DNA from: Aliamphritea hakodatensis
GTDB taxonomy: Bacteria; Pseudomonadota; Gammaproteobacteria; Pseudomonadales; Balneatricaceae
Assembly (NCBI RefSeq): GCF_024347195.1
Contig: NZ_AP025281.1
Location: 1,054,001-1,118,000, forward strand
DNA: 64,000 nt
Reading direction: 5' to 3'
The position numbers and the translations under genes were made by a program. Shown piece after piece: positions 34,108 through 42,304 of the stretch (positions are counted from its first letter, which is position 1; each line of letters begins with the position of its first letter). The notes under the pieces were generated by a model that did not search any database, was not told the origin of the DNA, and was given only the letters and a program-made list of their open reading frames with translations.

Positions 34108-34150
34108 GAACAGACAGTGCAGGCAGATTGCCTGCCTTTACTGTCTGTTC
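34108..34150 (+). repeat. Long hairpin downstream of the DHH gene
   Basis: 11-bp outer stem GAACAGACAGT/ACTGTCTGTTC and 7-bp inner stem GCAGGCA/TGCCTGC with loop GAT, interrupted only by a one-sided CTTT bulge. It begins 12 bases after the stop codon. No long T-run follows, so it may be a Rho-dependent or processing signal or a stability element. Confidence 0.6.
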
Positions 34151-34211
34151 ACTGTTTCCTCACCCTGTAACCGTTCTCCGGTTTTATCCACACGGGCTGT
34201 TTGTTGCCCGC

Positions 34212-35276
34212 TTACTGTATTTTTACCCCTGCCCGTTCAGCATCATCCAATAAATGCTTCACACATTTTTCCAGTGTATGGCTGGTATTAATGAAACTGA
34301 ATACCGGTGATGGCCGGTGAACGTACATGGCCAGACAGGCTTCCCGGTAGGTGTCGATATCTTCTGCACTGAGTTCGTTTTTGCGGCTCAGAATTACATC
34401 GGCAGGGGCATCCAGCTGAATAAACCAATGGGTGTTGGGAGATACCTCCAGCAGTTTTTGCCACTGGTTGCGTAACGCGGCGGGTTTATCATCAAAGCGC
34501 AGGTTTTCGATGATGTAATCGTGGAAGAAGCGGTCGCTGAAGTAATAGCTGCCGGCCTTGCGGGCCTGCTTCAGTAAGTCCGGATAGCGGCGTCTGGCGA
34601 TTGCCATCATTTTCAGACCGTGCTGATCATTATGCTGATTCTTATCGTAGCCTTTGCCTTCGCGCAGCTGCGTCAGGAAGTGGTTCAGTTGGTAGCCCAG
34701 GCTGCCCCGGAACAGTTTTTTAAACCGGTAATAATGGCTGTTCCCGGCAATCTTTTTCTGTACCGCAGTGATCAGGGTGGTTTTACCAACGCCGTCCGGG
34801 CCGATCACCGGGATGATATCTGCACTGACCGTTACCGGCTGTTCGCTGTTATCTGCAGGGTGAAGCTCAACCCCGGGCAACTGGCTGAATACTGCTTCTG
34901 ATTCACTGGCCGACGGGGAGCTTTGCTGAATCAGAGTGGCTAATAAGGGCAGGTTTTTCTGCTCCAGTAACGCCAGATCAATGATGGCTATCTGACCGTC
35001 AGACAGTAAGATCTCTGTGTGGATATTCAGGGATTCTTCCGGACCTTCTGCCGGTCTGCAGCGGATAGTGACCTTACCGGTGGTACGGGAATCAATGCAG
35101 AAACTGTATCCGTTCTGACTAAGGCTGCGTAACAGCGGTGTCAGAAAGTCTGTATAAGTGCTGCTTTCAATAAGCAGGTCTGTTGCGTGTGGTGCTGTAT
35201 CAGACGGTGGCAAAATGATTGCCGTCAGGTGTTGCTGCTGGGAAATAGTAAGGATGAATTGCTGGATGACCGACAT
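34212..35276 (-). CDS. Thymidylate-kinase-like P-loop protein
   Basis: A 354 aa protein. The C-terminal half (from about residue 160) is a P-loop kinase domain with Walker A IGPDGVGKTTLI, a DRFFHDYIIE segment resembling the DR motif of nucleoside monophosphate kinases, and LDAPADVILSRK. The N-terminal ~150 residues are a separate alpha/beta domain I do not recognise. It is too long to be housekeeping Tmk, and related bipartite proteins occur in polysaccharide or unknown contexts. Single gene between convergent DHH and the MttB-family gene. Confidence 0.65.
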   Translation of the reverse strand: MSVIQQFILTISQQQHLTAIILPPSDTAPHATDLLIESSTYTDFLTPLLRSLSQNGYSFCIDSRTTGKVTIRCRPAEGPEESLNIHTEILLSDGQIAIIDLALLEQKNLPLLATLIQQSSPSASESEAVFSQLPGVELHPADNSEQPVTVSADIIPVIGPDGVGKTTLITAVQKKIAGNSHYYRFKKLFRGSLGYQLNHFLTQLREGKGYDKNQHNDQHGLKMMAIARRRYPDLLKQARKAGSYYFSDRFFHDYIIENLRFDDKPAALRNQWQKLLEVSPNTHWFIQLDAPADVILSRKNELSAEDIDTYREACLAMYVHRPSPVFSFINTSHTLEKCVKHLLDDAERAGVKIQ

Positions 35277-35395
35277 AATAAAAAATCTGCTAAGAAACTG
35301 AGCCCGGCAGCATTTTATCAGGGGGATGTTAAGACGGGTACTTAAAAGCGGGCTAACCTGCCGGGATTTTGCCGGCAGGTAGGTATTGTATTGCT

Positions 35396-36952
35396 CTAGT
35401 GGGTTTCGTTCAGCGCGTCGACAGCCGGAATTTCTGATTCGCGGCGGGCAATGAAGTCCTGCAGTTCGTCATTTTTGGCGTCATCCAGCTTCGGTTCCTG
35501 ATATTCGCTGAGCAGTTTTTTCGCATAATTCAGCGCCCGCTCGGTGATTTCTTTGGCACCTTCCGCTTCCCACTGTTCATAGGAGTTGTTGTCGAACAGT
35601 TTCGGCATGTAGAAGGCCCGTTCGAAGTTCTCCATAGTATGGGCATGGCCCAGGTAGTGACCGGCCGGGCCTACATCGCGGACAGCCGCCAGCGCTTCGT
35701 CGAAGTCATCCCAGCGCAGGCCTTCGGCCATGCGGTACCCCATGCCACAGACGTCGGCATCGACGACGAATTTAGCCATGGAGCAGTGCATGCCGGCTTC
35801 GTTCCAGCCTGCTGAGTGCCAGATGTAATTCGCGCCGGACATCAGCACCGCATTCATGGTCATGGCGCTTTCATAGCCGGACTGGGCATCAAAGGTTTTC
35901 GCACCGCCCAGAGTATTGGAGGTCCGCCATGGTACATCGTAGAAGCGGGCCATCTGGCCGATCATAAAGTTCATCAGGCTGATTTCCGGCGTTCCGGCCA
36001 TCGGTGCACCGGACGCCATGGATACGGTGGACAGGTAATGCCCGTAGATCGCCGGGGTACCTTTACGGACCAGCTGGGTATAGGCCAGCGCAGAAAGCGC
36101 TTCAGCGTTCAGCTGCACGACTGTCGGTACGGTGGAAGCCGGGGTATTGGCACCGCCGAGTACGAACGGCGAACAGAGTACCGGCTGGTTATATTTGGCG
36201 AAGGCCCGCATGGCACCCAGCATGGTTTCATCCCAGACCAGCGGTGAGTTACCGTTGATGTTGCCGGTAGTGACCGGGTGGGTTTGCATGAATTCTTCAC
36301 CGAACAGGATGGCACACATTCTCATGACGTCTTCAGCATTTTTCCCGGAAGTGGTCATGCCCATGAAGGTTTTATCGGAGTGCTTCATGGATGAGTAGGT
36401 GATGCGCAGGTGCCGGTGGGAAACCGGATGGTCCATCGGCTCGACGATGTGGTGCGCCGTTGAGTGCAGGGCCGGCAGCATATGCGCCAGCTTGTGGAAG
36501 TCTCCCAGGTCATTCAGGGTTGGCCAGCGGCGTTTGTCTTCCAGGTCACGCAGGAAAGGCGCGCCGGTCATAGGTACAAAAATGGAGTTGTTGCCGCCCA
36601 GATCGACGTTCTTTTCCGGGTTACGGGCGTGGTAGGTGATTTCTGACGGAATAGACGAGATCAGGTCCCGGATCATGCCCCGGTCAAACTTAACCAGTTC
36701 ACCTTCCACATGTGCACCGGCCTCTTTCCATTGTTGCAGGGCAATCGGGTCGCGGAACATCACGCCGACTTCTTCCAGAATTCGCATGGATTCGTGGTCA
36801 ATCCGTCTGATCTGATCATCATCCAGTGGCTCAGTCAGCGGCAGACCACGGCTCAGGCCCGGCAGCATGGTATCAACGGACCGGGTGCGTAATTCACGTA
36901 ATGAGGTACGGGCGCTGCCGCGACGGCGGCGGGGTTTTTCTGCAACAGACAT
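35396..36952 (-). CDS. MttB-superfamily (trimethylamine methyltransferase-like) protein, non-pyrrolysine
   Basis: A 518 aa TIM-barrel methyltransferase of the MttB superfamily (GVMFRDPIALQQWKEAGAHV; TTGNINGNSPLVWDETML; NEAGMHCSMAKFVVDADVCGM). There is no in-frame amber codon, so it lacks pyrrolysine; such homologues act on quaternary amines such as glycine betaine or proline betaine in some bacteria. Usually a corrinoid protein (MttC-type) and a reductive activase (RamA) accompany it; neither is in this window. Divergent from a LysR regulator, which is the probable controller. Confidence 0.88.
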   Translation of the reverse strand: MSVAEKPRRRRGSARTSLRELRTRSVDTMLPGLSRGLPLTEPLDDDQIRRIDHESMRILEEVGVMFRDPIALQQWKEAGAHVEGELVKFDRGMIRDLISSIPSEITYHARNPEKNVDLGGNNSIFVPMTGAPFLRDLEDKRRWPTLNDLGDFHKLAHMLPALHSTAHHIVEPMDHPVSHRHLRITYSSMKHSDKTFMGMTTSGKNAEDVMRMCAILFGEEFMQTHPVTTGNINGNSPLVWDETMLGAMRAFAKYNQPVLCSPFVLGGANTPASTVPTVVQLNAEALSALAYTQLVRKGTPAIYGHYLSTVSMASGAPMAGTPEISLMNFMIGQMARFYDVPWRTSNTLGGAKTFDAQSGYESAMTMNAVLMSGANYIWHSAGWNEAGMHCSMAKFVVDADVCGMGYRMAEGLRWDDFDEALAAVRDVGPAGHYLGHAHTMENFERAFYMPKLFDNNSYEQWEAEGAKEITERALNYAKKLLSEYQEPKLDDAKNDELQDFIARRESEIPAVDALNETH

Positions 36953-37052
36953 AAGGACCGGCTCCGGTTTTTTTATATTGGGACACTGACATGATGGCTG
37001 GCCTGGGAAGCTCCGGCGCGGGCTGTCTCATGTACAGGTTCACGTTAATTGG

Positions 37053-37065
37053 ACAGCTAAGCTGT
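37053..37065. promoter_or_regulatory. Palindrome in the mttB-lysR intergenic region
   Basis: ACAGCT-A-AGCTGT, a 13-base palindrome with 6-base arms, about 100 bases upstream of the MttB-family start. Candidate LysR regulator recognition half-site. Confidence 0.4.
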
Positions 37066-37101
37066 GATACAGAAAACTTTACAGAGGGCCTACCTACCCG
37101 T

Positions 37102-37115
37102 AAATTGAGTAATTT
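37102..37115. promoter_or_regulatory. AAATT-N4-AATTT palindrome near the lysR start
   Basis: AAATT-GAGT-AATTT lies 25 bases before the LysR start codon. It is the second inverted repeat in the 187-base divergent region and may be an autoregulatory site. Confidence 0.35.
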
Positions 37116-37139
37116 CTATAGTTGCTATGAGGATTTCTG

Positions 37140-37997
37140 GTGGCCAGTGTAATCAATATGGACATCGCCGCGTTGCGCAGCTTTGTTCTGGCAGAGAATC
37201 TCGGGTCGTTTTCAGCAGCAGCGGTTGGCCTGCACTGTTCGCAGTCGGCGCTCTCGCTGCGGATCAAGAAACTGGAAGAGCAGTTAGGCTGTGAGCTGTT
37301 TCACCGTAATTATCACACCCTGAAACTGACTGCTGACGGTGCGATGCTGCTGCCGGAAGCCGTTAAGGTGCTGGCGGGTCATGATGCGATGATTCAGGTG
37401 GCGCAGAACAATGGCAGCAGCGACACCATCCGGTTGGGAATTCCCGAGGATATGACCGCCGGTTTTTTCCATAATTTTCTCGCTAATCACGATGAATATG
37501 TGGATAAGATTGAGCTGAGCATGCACCTGTGCCGGGATCTGGTACAGATGCTCTGTGAAGGGGAGCTGGATATCGCTCTGATCAATGCCATGCCGGATTA
37601 TCAGGGTGGCGAGGCAATCGCATCCCGTGAACTCAAGTGGGTCTGTGCGCCGGGGTTCGAGTATCAGCCGGATCAGCCATTGCCGCTGGCGCTGCACCCG
37701 GAAGGCTGTATTTTCCGGGAGCATGTATTCAAAACCCTGAATGCCCTGGGTCGGCCACACCGGGTGATGTTCTCTGCGCAGGGGTCGATCAGTGTGCAGG
37801 CGGCAGTCGGTACCGGCATGGGATTGTCGGTCATGGCTGAGGGAATCATTCCTGAATCGCTGGTGGAAGCCCCTGATGATTGGCGTTTGCCTGCGCTGGG
37901 GCAGGCGGATATCCGCATTTATCAGATGGGACACGGCTCGCCGTTTCTGGCTGACTTTATTGAAACCCTTCGCCGTGAACTGCCTAAGGTGATGTGA
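37140..37997 (+). CDS. LysR-family transcriptional regulator
   Basis: A 285 aa LTTR: N-terminal winged helix-turn-helix (MDIAALRSFVLAENLGSFSAAAVGLHCSQSALSLRIKKLEEQLG) and a C-terminal periplasmic-binding-like effector domain. GTG 37140 is preceded by GAGG at 37129-37132; ATG 37158 is an alternative. Divergently transcribed from the MttB-family methyltransferase gene with inverted repeats between, so it probably regulates it. LysE-type exporter lies downstream in the same direction. Confidence 0.9.
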   Translation: MASVINMDIAALRSFVLAENLGSFSAAAVGLHCSQSALSLRIKKLEEQLGCELFHRNYHTLKLTADGAMLLPEAVKVLAGHDAMIQVAQNNGSSDTIRLGIPEDMTAGFFHNFLANHDEYVDKIELSMHLCRDLVQMLCEGELDIALINAMPDYQGGEAIASRELKWVCAPGFEYQPDQPLPLALHPEGCIFREHVFKTLNALGRPHRVMFSAQGSISVQAAVGTGMGLSVMAEGIIPESLVEAPDDWRLPALGQADIRIYQMGHGSPFLADFIETLRRELPKVM

Positions 37998-38172
37998 ACA
38001 GAGCTATCTGAAAAACGGATAAAAAAAATCAGGCCGAAACTGGCGGTATCAAAAATCACTGCTATTGTTTTGTGTCGGCTTGGATTTCTGGTCTGAATTT
38101 TTGTCCTGAACTGATCGTCCGGATTCTCAGCCTGACATTTTTGACAGTGACGTTAACAATGCAGGAGTGAGT

Positions 38173-38811
38173 ATGAGTCTGGAAATCTGGTTAGCCTTTG
38201 TGATGGCAACAGTAGTGTTCTGTATTATTCCCGGCCCCACCGTAATTCTGGTTATCGGGCAGGCAATTGCCCATGGGAAGAAGTCTGTTATTCCTCTGGT
38301 TGCCGGCGTACTGGCTGGTGATTTTACTGCGATGACCTTATCAGTGATCGGTTTGGGGGCGATTCTTGCGGCGTCCGCCAGCCTGTTTTTAGTGCTGAAA
38401 TGGTTCGGCGTGGGGTATCTGATTTATCTGGGGATAAAAACCTGGCGGCAAACCCCGCAACGGTTTGCAGAAGCAGATTTTGACGGAGCTAAAACCGTGG
38501 GGCGTGAACAGGGACGGAATATGTTCCGTTCAGCGTTTCTGGTCACCGCGCTGAATCCGAAAGATATCATTTTCTTTGTGGCATTCCTGCCGCAGTTTAT
38601 TGATCCCCACATGGCTGTATTCCCACAGTGGCTGATTCTGATGGCAACCCTGCTGTGTCTGGTGGGGATAAATATCAGTGTTTATACTTACTTTGCCGGC
38701 ACCGTACGCCAGCGGATTCAAAGCTATCAGGCCCGTAAAAGGCTGAACCGGATCGGCGGCACTGCACTGGTCAGTGCCGGGCTGATTACTGCAAGCTTAC
38801 AGCGCAGTTAG
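38173..38811 (+). CDS. LysE/RhtB-family amino-acid exporter
   Basis: A 212 aa inner-membrane exporter with six hydrophobic segments and the family N-terminus FVMATVVFCIIPGPTVILVIGQAIAHGKKS. Exports amino acids or derivatives such as homoserine or threonine. ATG 38173 follows GGAG at 38164-38167; the upstream in-frame GTG at 38167 overlaps that site. A terminator hairpin at 38830-38858 follows. Confidence 0.88.
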   Translation: MSLEIWLAFVMATVVFCIIPGPTVILVIGQAIAHGKKSVIPLVAGVLAGDFTAMTLSVIGLGAILAASASLFLVLKWFGVGYLIYLGIKTWRQTPQRFAEADFDGAKTVGREQGRNMFRSAFLVTALNPKDIIFFVAFLPQFIDPHMAVFPQWLILMATLLCLVGINISVYTYFAGTVRQRIQSYQARKRLNRIGGTALVSAGLITASLQRS

Positions 38812-38829
38812 CAAAGAGCCTGGGTGCGG

Positions 38830-38858
38830 GATCAGCCTGTTCAGGGCTGATCTTTTTT
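38830..38858 (+). terminator. Intrinsic terminator overlapping a convergent gene's 3' end
   Basis: GATCAGCC/GGCTGATC stem followed by TTTTTT. Its loop and right arm contain the stop codon (38841-38843) and final codons of the convergent small membrane protein gene. Confidence 0.75.
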
Positions 38859-39125
38859 CTCAGCAGTCTGCTCTGTTGCTTCGGTTTGCGTTTCCTGTGT
38901 CTTCTCAGCAACCTGTCCGGCGGCTGCATCTTCTTTGATGTCCATCTTGCGAATAATGATGAAAGAGATGCCTTTAAGAGAAATGTAGTAGAAGGCCGCA
39001 AATGCGATCCGCAGGGTGGAGTCCACATCACGGGAGACCAGCAATTCATTCATAATGATCAGCGGAATCAGACCGACGACCAGAATAAGCCAGCTAACCT
39101 TGGTGGTTTTTTTCATTTTAAACAT
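38841..39125 (-). CDS. Small two-TM membrane protein with acidic tail, unknown function
   Basis: A 94 aa protein: two transmembrane helices (about residues 11-27 and 38-58), then MDIKED and a charged Glu/Gln/Thr/Lys-rich C-terminal tail that should be cytoplasmic. I do not recognise a family. GGAG lies 5 bases before ATG 39125. Its 3' end sits within the terminator of the convergent LysE gene. Codon use looks like the neighbours. Confidence 0.6.
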   Translation of the reverse strand: MFKMKKTTKVSWLILVVGLIPLIIMNELLVSRDVDSTLRIAFAAFYYISLKGISFIIIRKMDIKEDAAAGQVAEKTQETQTEATEQTAEKKDQP

Positions 39126-39523
39126 GTCGACTCCATGGGAACCACCGTGCCCTGTTCTCCGGGGACGGTACAGTAAATATTTCTGAAGCCGGATTCTGCC
39201 ATATTTACCTGCCTTTTGCCTGTTCTTCCTGCGGTGAGTTTTAGCCCTTTGGTTGGCTTTATATCCGGGTGTTTCACTGTTTTTGCTAACTGACCGAAAA
39301 CGACCGGAAAGGCCCGTCCTGCCTGCGTCGGTTGACTTTCTTATAGGGGCATGAGATTTTTGTTAAATGACTATTTAATTAAATGGTTATTTAAAATAAA
39401 AATTGCAGTTATTTCAGTTGTTTATCCCGTTTTAAGGAAGAAAACAGATTTTATGTCTGCGCAGTGAGTGTGCAAATCGGGGGCTGTTTCTGCAAACAAT
39501 AACAACAACCGCAAGGAGTGTTT
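39126..39523. other. 398-base AT-rich promoter region
   Basis: No supported gene. The stretch 39360-39415 is very AT-rich with the palindrome ATTTAATTAAAT (39373-39384) and tandem TATTTA/TTATTTA motifs, likely the upstream element of the BCCT-like gene. AAGGAG at 39513-39518 is that gene's ribosome binding site. Confidence 0.45.
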
Positions 39524-40729
39524 ATGAACACTTTACTGAGTGCAGGGATCATTTTTACCCTGCTCGCAATCGTGTTTTGTCTCTATCGCTGGGGTAATCT
39601 GAAATGCGTCGGGGTGACGCCGGTAAAAACCTTTACCTTCATCGCCATTCTGTTTACCTCCGGGCTGGATGTGGGACTGATCATGTTCCCGCTGACCGAG
39701 TTTGCAGGCTACGCCGATACCGCAACCAGCCCTGAATATGCGTTCAGTAATCCGCTGGCAATTGAGTTTGCCTACTGGGGATTCCTGATCTGGGGGTTCT
39801 ATTTCCTGACCAGCTTCTATTTCTGCGTGATTGAACCCCGGGTGGGCTTTTTTGAAATCCCTGTGGTGAAGTGGATCAATAACGTGGTCATTATCGGTAC
39901 CTGTGCATTTACCGCGTACCTGTTGCTGACGAACCTGCCCTGGTACCTGCCGCAACTCAGTGAAGAGGGCAGCATTGTTGCCACCTTCTATGTAATTGTA
40001 TTTGCAGTGATTATGGCGGCGGTATTCTCAAGCACGGATATCAAGTACGTGCGTATTCTGAGTCTGGCGTCGACCTGGCTGTTCCTGGCGCTGATTGCAG
40101 TGATGTGGATCCTGGCAGCGATGGGCCCGAATGAAATGCTGGATGCGGCAAATCTGATCGGCAACTATTTTGTGAATATTCATAAGTTCGTGCTGCCGCT
40201 GAATGATTACCACGCCTTCTACCTGTTCTGGTGGTTTGCCTGGAGCATCATGATTGGCCAGTTCACCTCACGTTTTGTGGGCGGTCTGCGTACCTGGCAG
40301 GTGCTGGCAGCGTTGCTGATCTTCCCGTCTATTCCTCTGGCGATCTGGTTCAGCGTGCTGTATTTCTACCATAACAATGGTCTGGACAGTTCCGGCTTCG
40401 TGGGTATCTCGATGGTGATCGTGGGAATTACCTTTGTAATCAACTCGCTGGATTCCCTGATCCGTCTGTATACCGATAACCTGAACCTGACCACGTCACG
40501 GGTGGGCCGTTCCAAGTACATCATCGGTAACCTGGTGGCGCTGTGTGCCCTGACCATGCTGTTCAAACTGAACTTCCTGGAAATTCAGTGGGTAGGCGCA
40601 CTGGTGATCGGTCTGTACTTCAGCTGCTTCGCTTACATTCTGCTGAAAAAGCGCAAAGAAGTGGCGGCGATCCAGAGCTCTCCGGAAGGGCGCGAGCTTA
40701 ATTTCGATAAGATCGAATCCGTGCACTAA
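39524..40729 (+). CDS. Divergent BCCT-like (betaine/carnitine/choline) carrier
   Basis: A 401 aa polytopic protein with about ten transmembrane helices. The segment YLFWWFAWSIMIGQFTSRFVGGLRTWQV resembles the most conserved BCCT block (WWxxWxPFVGxFxARxSxGR), with IFPSIPLAIWFSVLYFY following as in BCCT TM9-10. It is about 100 residues shorter than typical BCCT proteins and the tryptophan-rich substrate box is poorly conserved, so substrate is uncertain. ATG 39524 follows AAGGAG by 5 bases; GTG 39518 would overlap it. A strong terminator follows. The MttB-family gene lies about 3 kb away. Confidence 0.65.
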   Translation: MNTLLSAGIIFTLLAIVFCLYRWGNLKCVGVTPVKTFTFIAILFTSGLDVGLIMFPLTEFAGYADTATSPEYAFSNPLAIEFAYWGFLIWGFYFLTSFYFCVIEPRVGFFEIPVVKWINNVVIIGTCAFTAYLLLTNLPWYLPQLSEEGSIVATFYVIVFAVIMAAVFSSTDIKYVRILSLASTWLFLALIAVMWILAAMGPNEMLDAANLIGNYFVNIHKFVLPLNDYHAFYLFWWFAWSIMIGQFTSRFVGGLRTWQVLAALLIFPSIPLAIWFSVLYFYHNNGLDSSGFVGISMVIVGITFVINSLDSLIRLYTDNLNLTTSRVGRSKYIIGNLVALCALTMLFKLNFLEIQWVGALVIGLYFSCFAYILLKKRKEVAAIQSSPEGRELNFDKIESVH

Positions 40730-40766
40730 AGGGAATATCCCGCTCAGGAACCGGTGTTTCTGACTT

Positions 40767-40809
40767 AAAACCGCGGCGCTCTCAGTCAGTTGAGAGGCCG
40801 CGGTTTTTT
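40767..40809. terminator. Intrinsic terminator after the BCCT-like gene
   Basis: AAAACCGCGG…CCGCGGTTTTTT hairpin with inner pairing CTCTCA/TGAGAG, 38 bases after the stop codon. Very stable. Confidence 0.9.
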
Positions 40810-40903
40810 ATTATCCGAAAGTTTTAATCGCCGGGCGTCAGCTTGGCAACCCGGAGGGAATACGGTAGGTTTTAGGGCCTTATAATAACAACAAGAGTGT
40901 TTT

Positions 40904-42304
40904 ATGAGCTGCCAGGAGTCGGAGTCTTTGCCAGTCGGAACGGCGTCTTTTTCCGTGCTTATCGTGGATGATGAGCCGGGTATCTGTGATTTTCTTGCGC
41001 GCGCCCTGCGCAAAAAATATGCGGTGGTGGATGTTGCTGCAGACAGCAGCAGCGCAGATAAGCTCCGCGCTTCCCGCCTTTACGATTTACTCATTGTTGA
41101 TATTAATATGCCGGGGTTGTCCGGTCTGGAATGGGTCAGCCGGTTTAATGCTGAATTACCGTCTGAAGTGATCTTTATGACCGGGTTTGCCGAGCTGGAT
41201 AATGCCGTAGCAGCGGTGCGTATCGGTGCCAGCGACTTTATTCTCAAGCCGTTTCGTTTAGAGCAGATGCTGGGTGCAGTGGAGCGCTGTTATCAGCGGC
41301 TGAAACTGTCCCGGGAAAATCAGGCCCTGCAGCACCGTTTAACCCGTCATTATGCCGACAGCAGCCTGATCGGTGACAGTGCCGCCATGCAAGCGGTGAA
41401 CGGGCTGATCAGCCGGGTGGCAGCAACGCCGGCATCCATTCTGATCGAAGGTGAAACCGGGACCGGCAAAGAACTGGTGGCCAGTGAGCTGCACCGGCAA
41501 AGCGGCCGCAGCGGTGCCTTTGTGCCGGTTAATTGTGCAGCTGTGGCGCCTGAACTGGCCGAGTCAGAACTGTTTGGCCATATTCAGGGGGCCTTTACCG
41601 GTGCGGCACAGGCCCGTCAGGGAGTCTTTGATTATGCTGACGGCGGCACCCTGTTTCTGGATGAGATCAGCGAGATGCCGCTGGCGCTGCAGGGCAAGTT
41701 ACTGCGGGTGCTGGAGGAAGCCAAAATCCGTCCGCTGGGGACCGACCGTGAAAAGTCGGTGGATGTGCGGATTGTCGCGGCCAGTAATAAACCGCTGGAG
41801 GCCCTGGTTGAGCAGAAGCTGTTCCGGGCCGATCTGTATTACCGGCTGAATATACTGCCAATTGAGCTGCCGCCACTGCGGGAACGCCTTGAAGATATTC
41901 CCTTACTGGCGACCTTGTTTACCCGGCAGTTGGCGGAGGAACTGGGTTTATCTGCTCCGGAGCTTCACCCGGGTGCCTTGCAGGCATTGCAGGGGTATCA
42001 CTGGCCGGGGAATGTACGTGAGTTGCGTAATTTACTGGAACGCTCGATCTTGCTGGGCTGCGCACCGGCGGAGCTGTTAAGCGATTCAGTGACGGCAGAG
42101 CATGCCGGTTATCCGCTTAACTGGTCGCTGGCCCAGGTTCAGGTCCGGCATATTGAGCAGGTTTTACAGCATTGTGAGGGTAATAAGTCCCGGGCCGCCA
42201 GACAACTGGGTATCACCCGCAAAACGCTGGACCGTAAGCGCCGTGATCTGGACGCTTCAGTGGGGGCCGGTGATGCTGATGTCGATCTCATTCCCGGTTT
42301 ATAA
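40904..42304 (+). CDS. Sigma-54-dependent NtrC-family response regulator
   Basis: A 466 aa protein with a receiver domain (1-125; phosphoacceptor D66 in LLIVDINMPG), a sigma-54 AAA+ domain (about 150-385; Walker A GETGTGKE, GAFTGA loop that contacts sigma-54, LFLDEISEMP) and a Fis-type helix-turn-helix (GNKSRAARQLGITRKTLDRKRR). All activation motifs are intact. Its stop codon is immediately followed by the ATG of the kinase gene. The sigma-54 promoter before the downstream OFA carrier is the obvious target. Confidence 0.95.
   Translation: MSCQESESLPVGTASFSVLIVDDEPGICDFLARALRKKYAVVDVAADSSSADKLRASRLYDLLIVDINMPGLSGLEWVSRFNAELPSEVIFMTGFAELDNAVAAVRIGASDFILKPFRLEQMLGAVERCYQRLKLSRENQALQHRLTRHYADSSLIGDSAAMQAVNGLISRVAATPASILIEGETGTGKELVASELHRQSGRSGAFVPVNCAAVAPELAESELFGHIQGAFTGAAQARQGVFDYADGGTLFLDEISEMPLALQGKLLRVLEEAKIRPLGTDREKSVDVRIVAASNKPLEALVEQKLFRADLYYRLNILPIELPPLRERLEDIPLLATLFTRQLAEELGLSAPELHPGALQALQGYHWPGNVRELRNLLERSILLGCAPAELLSDSVTAEHAGYPLNWSLAQVQVRHIEQVLQHCEGNKSRAARQLGITRKTLDRKRRDLDASVGAGDADVDLIPGL

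Noticed and set aside
35396..36952. Pyrrolysine-containing trimethylamine methyltransferase
   Set aside because: The reading frame has no internal TAG, so it is the non-pyrrolysine type.
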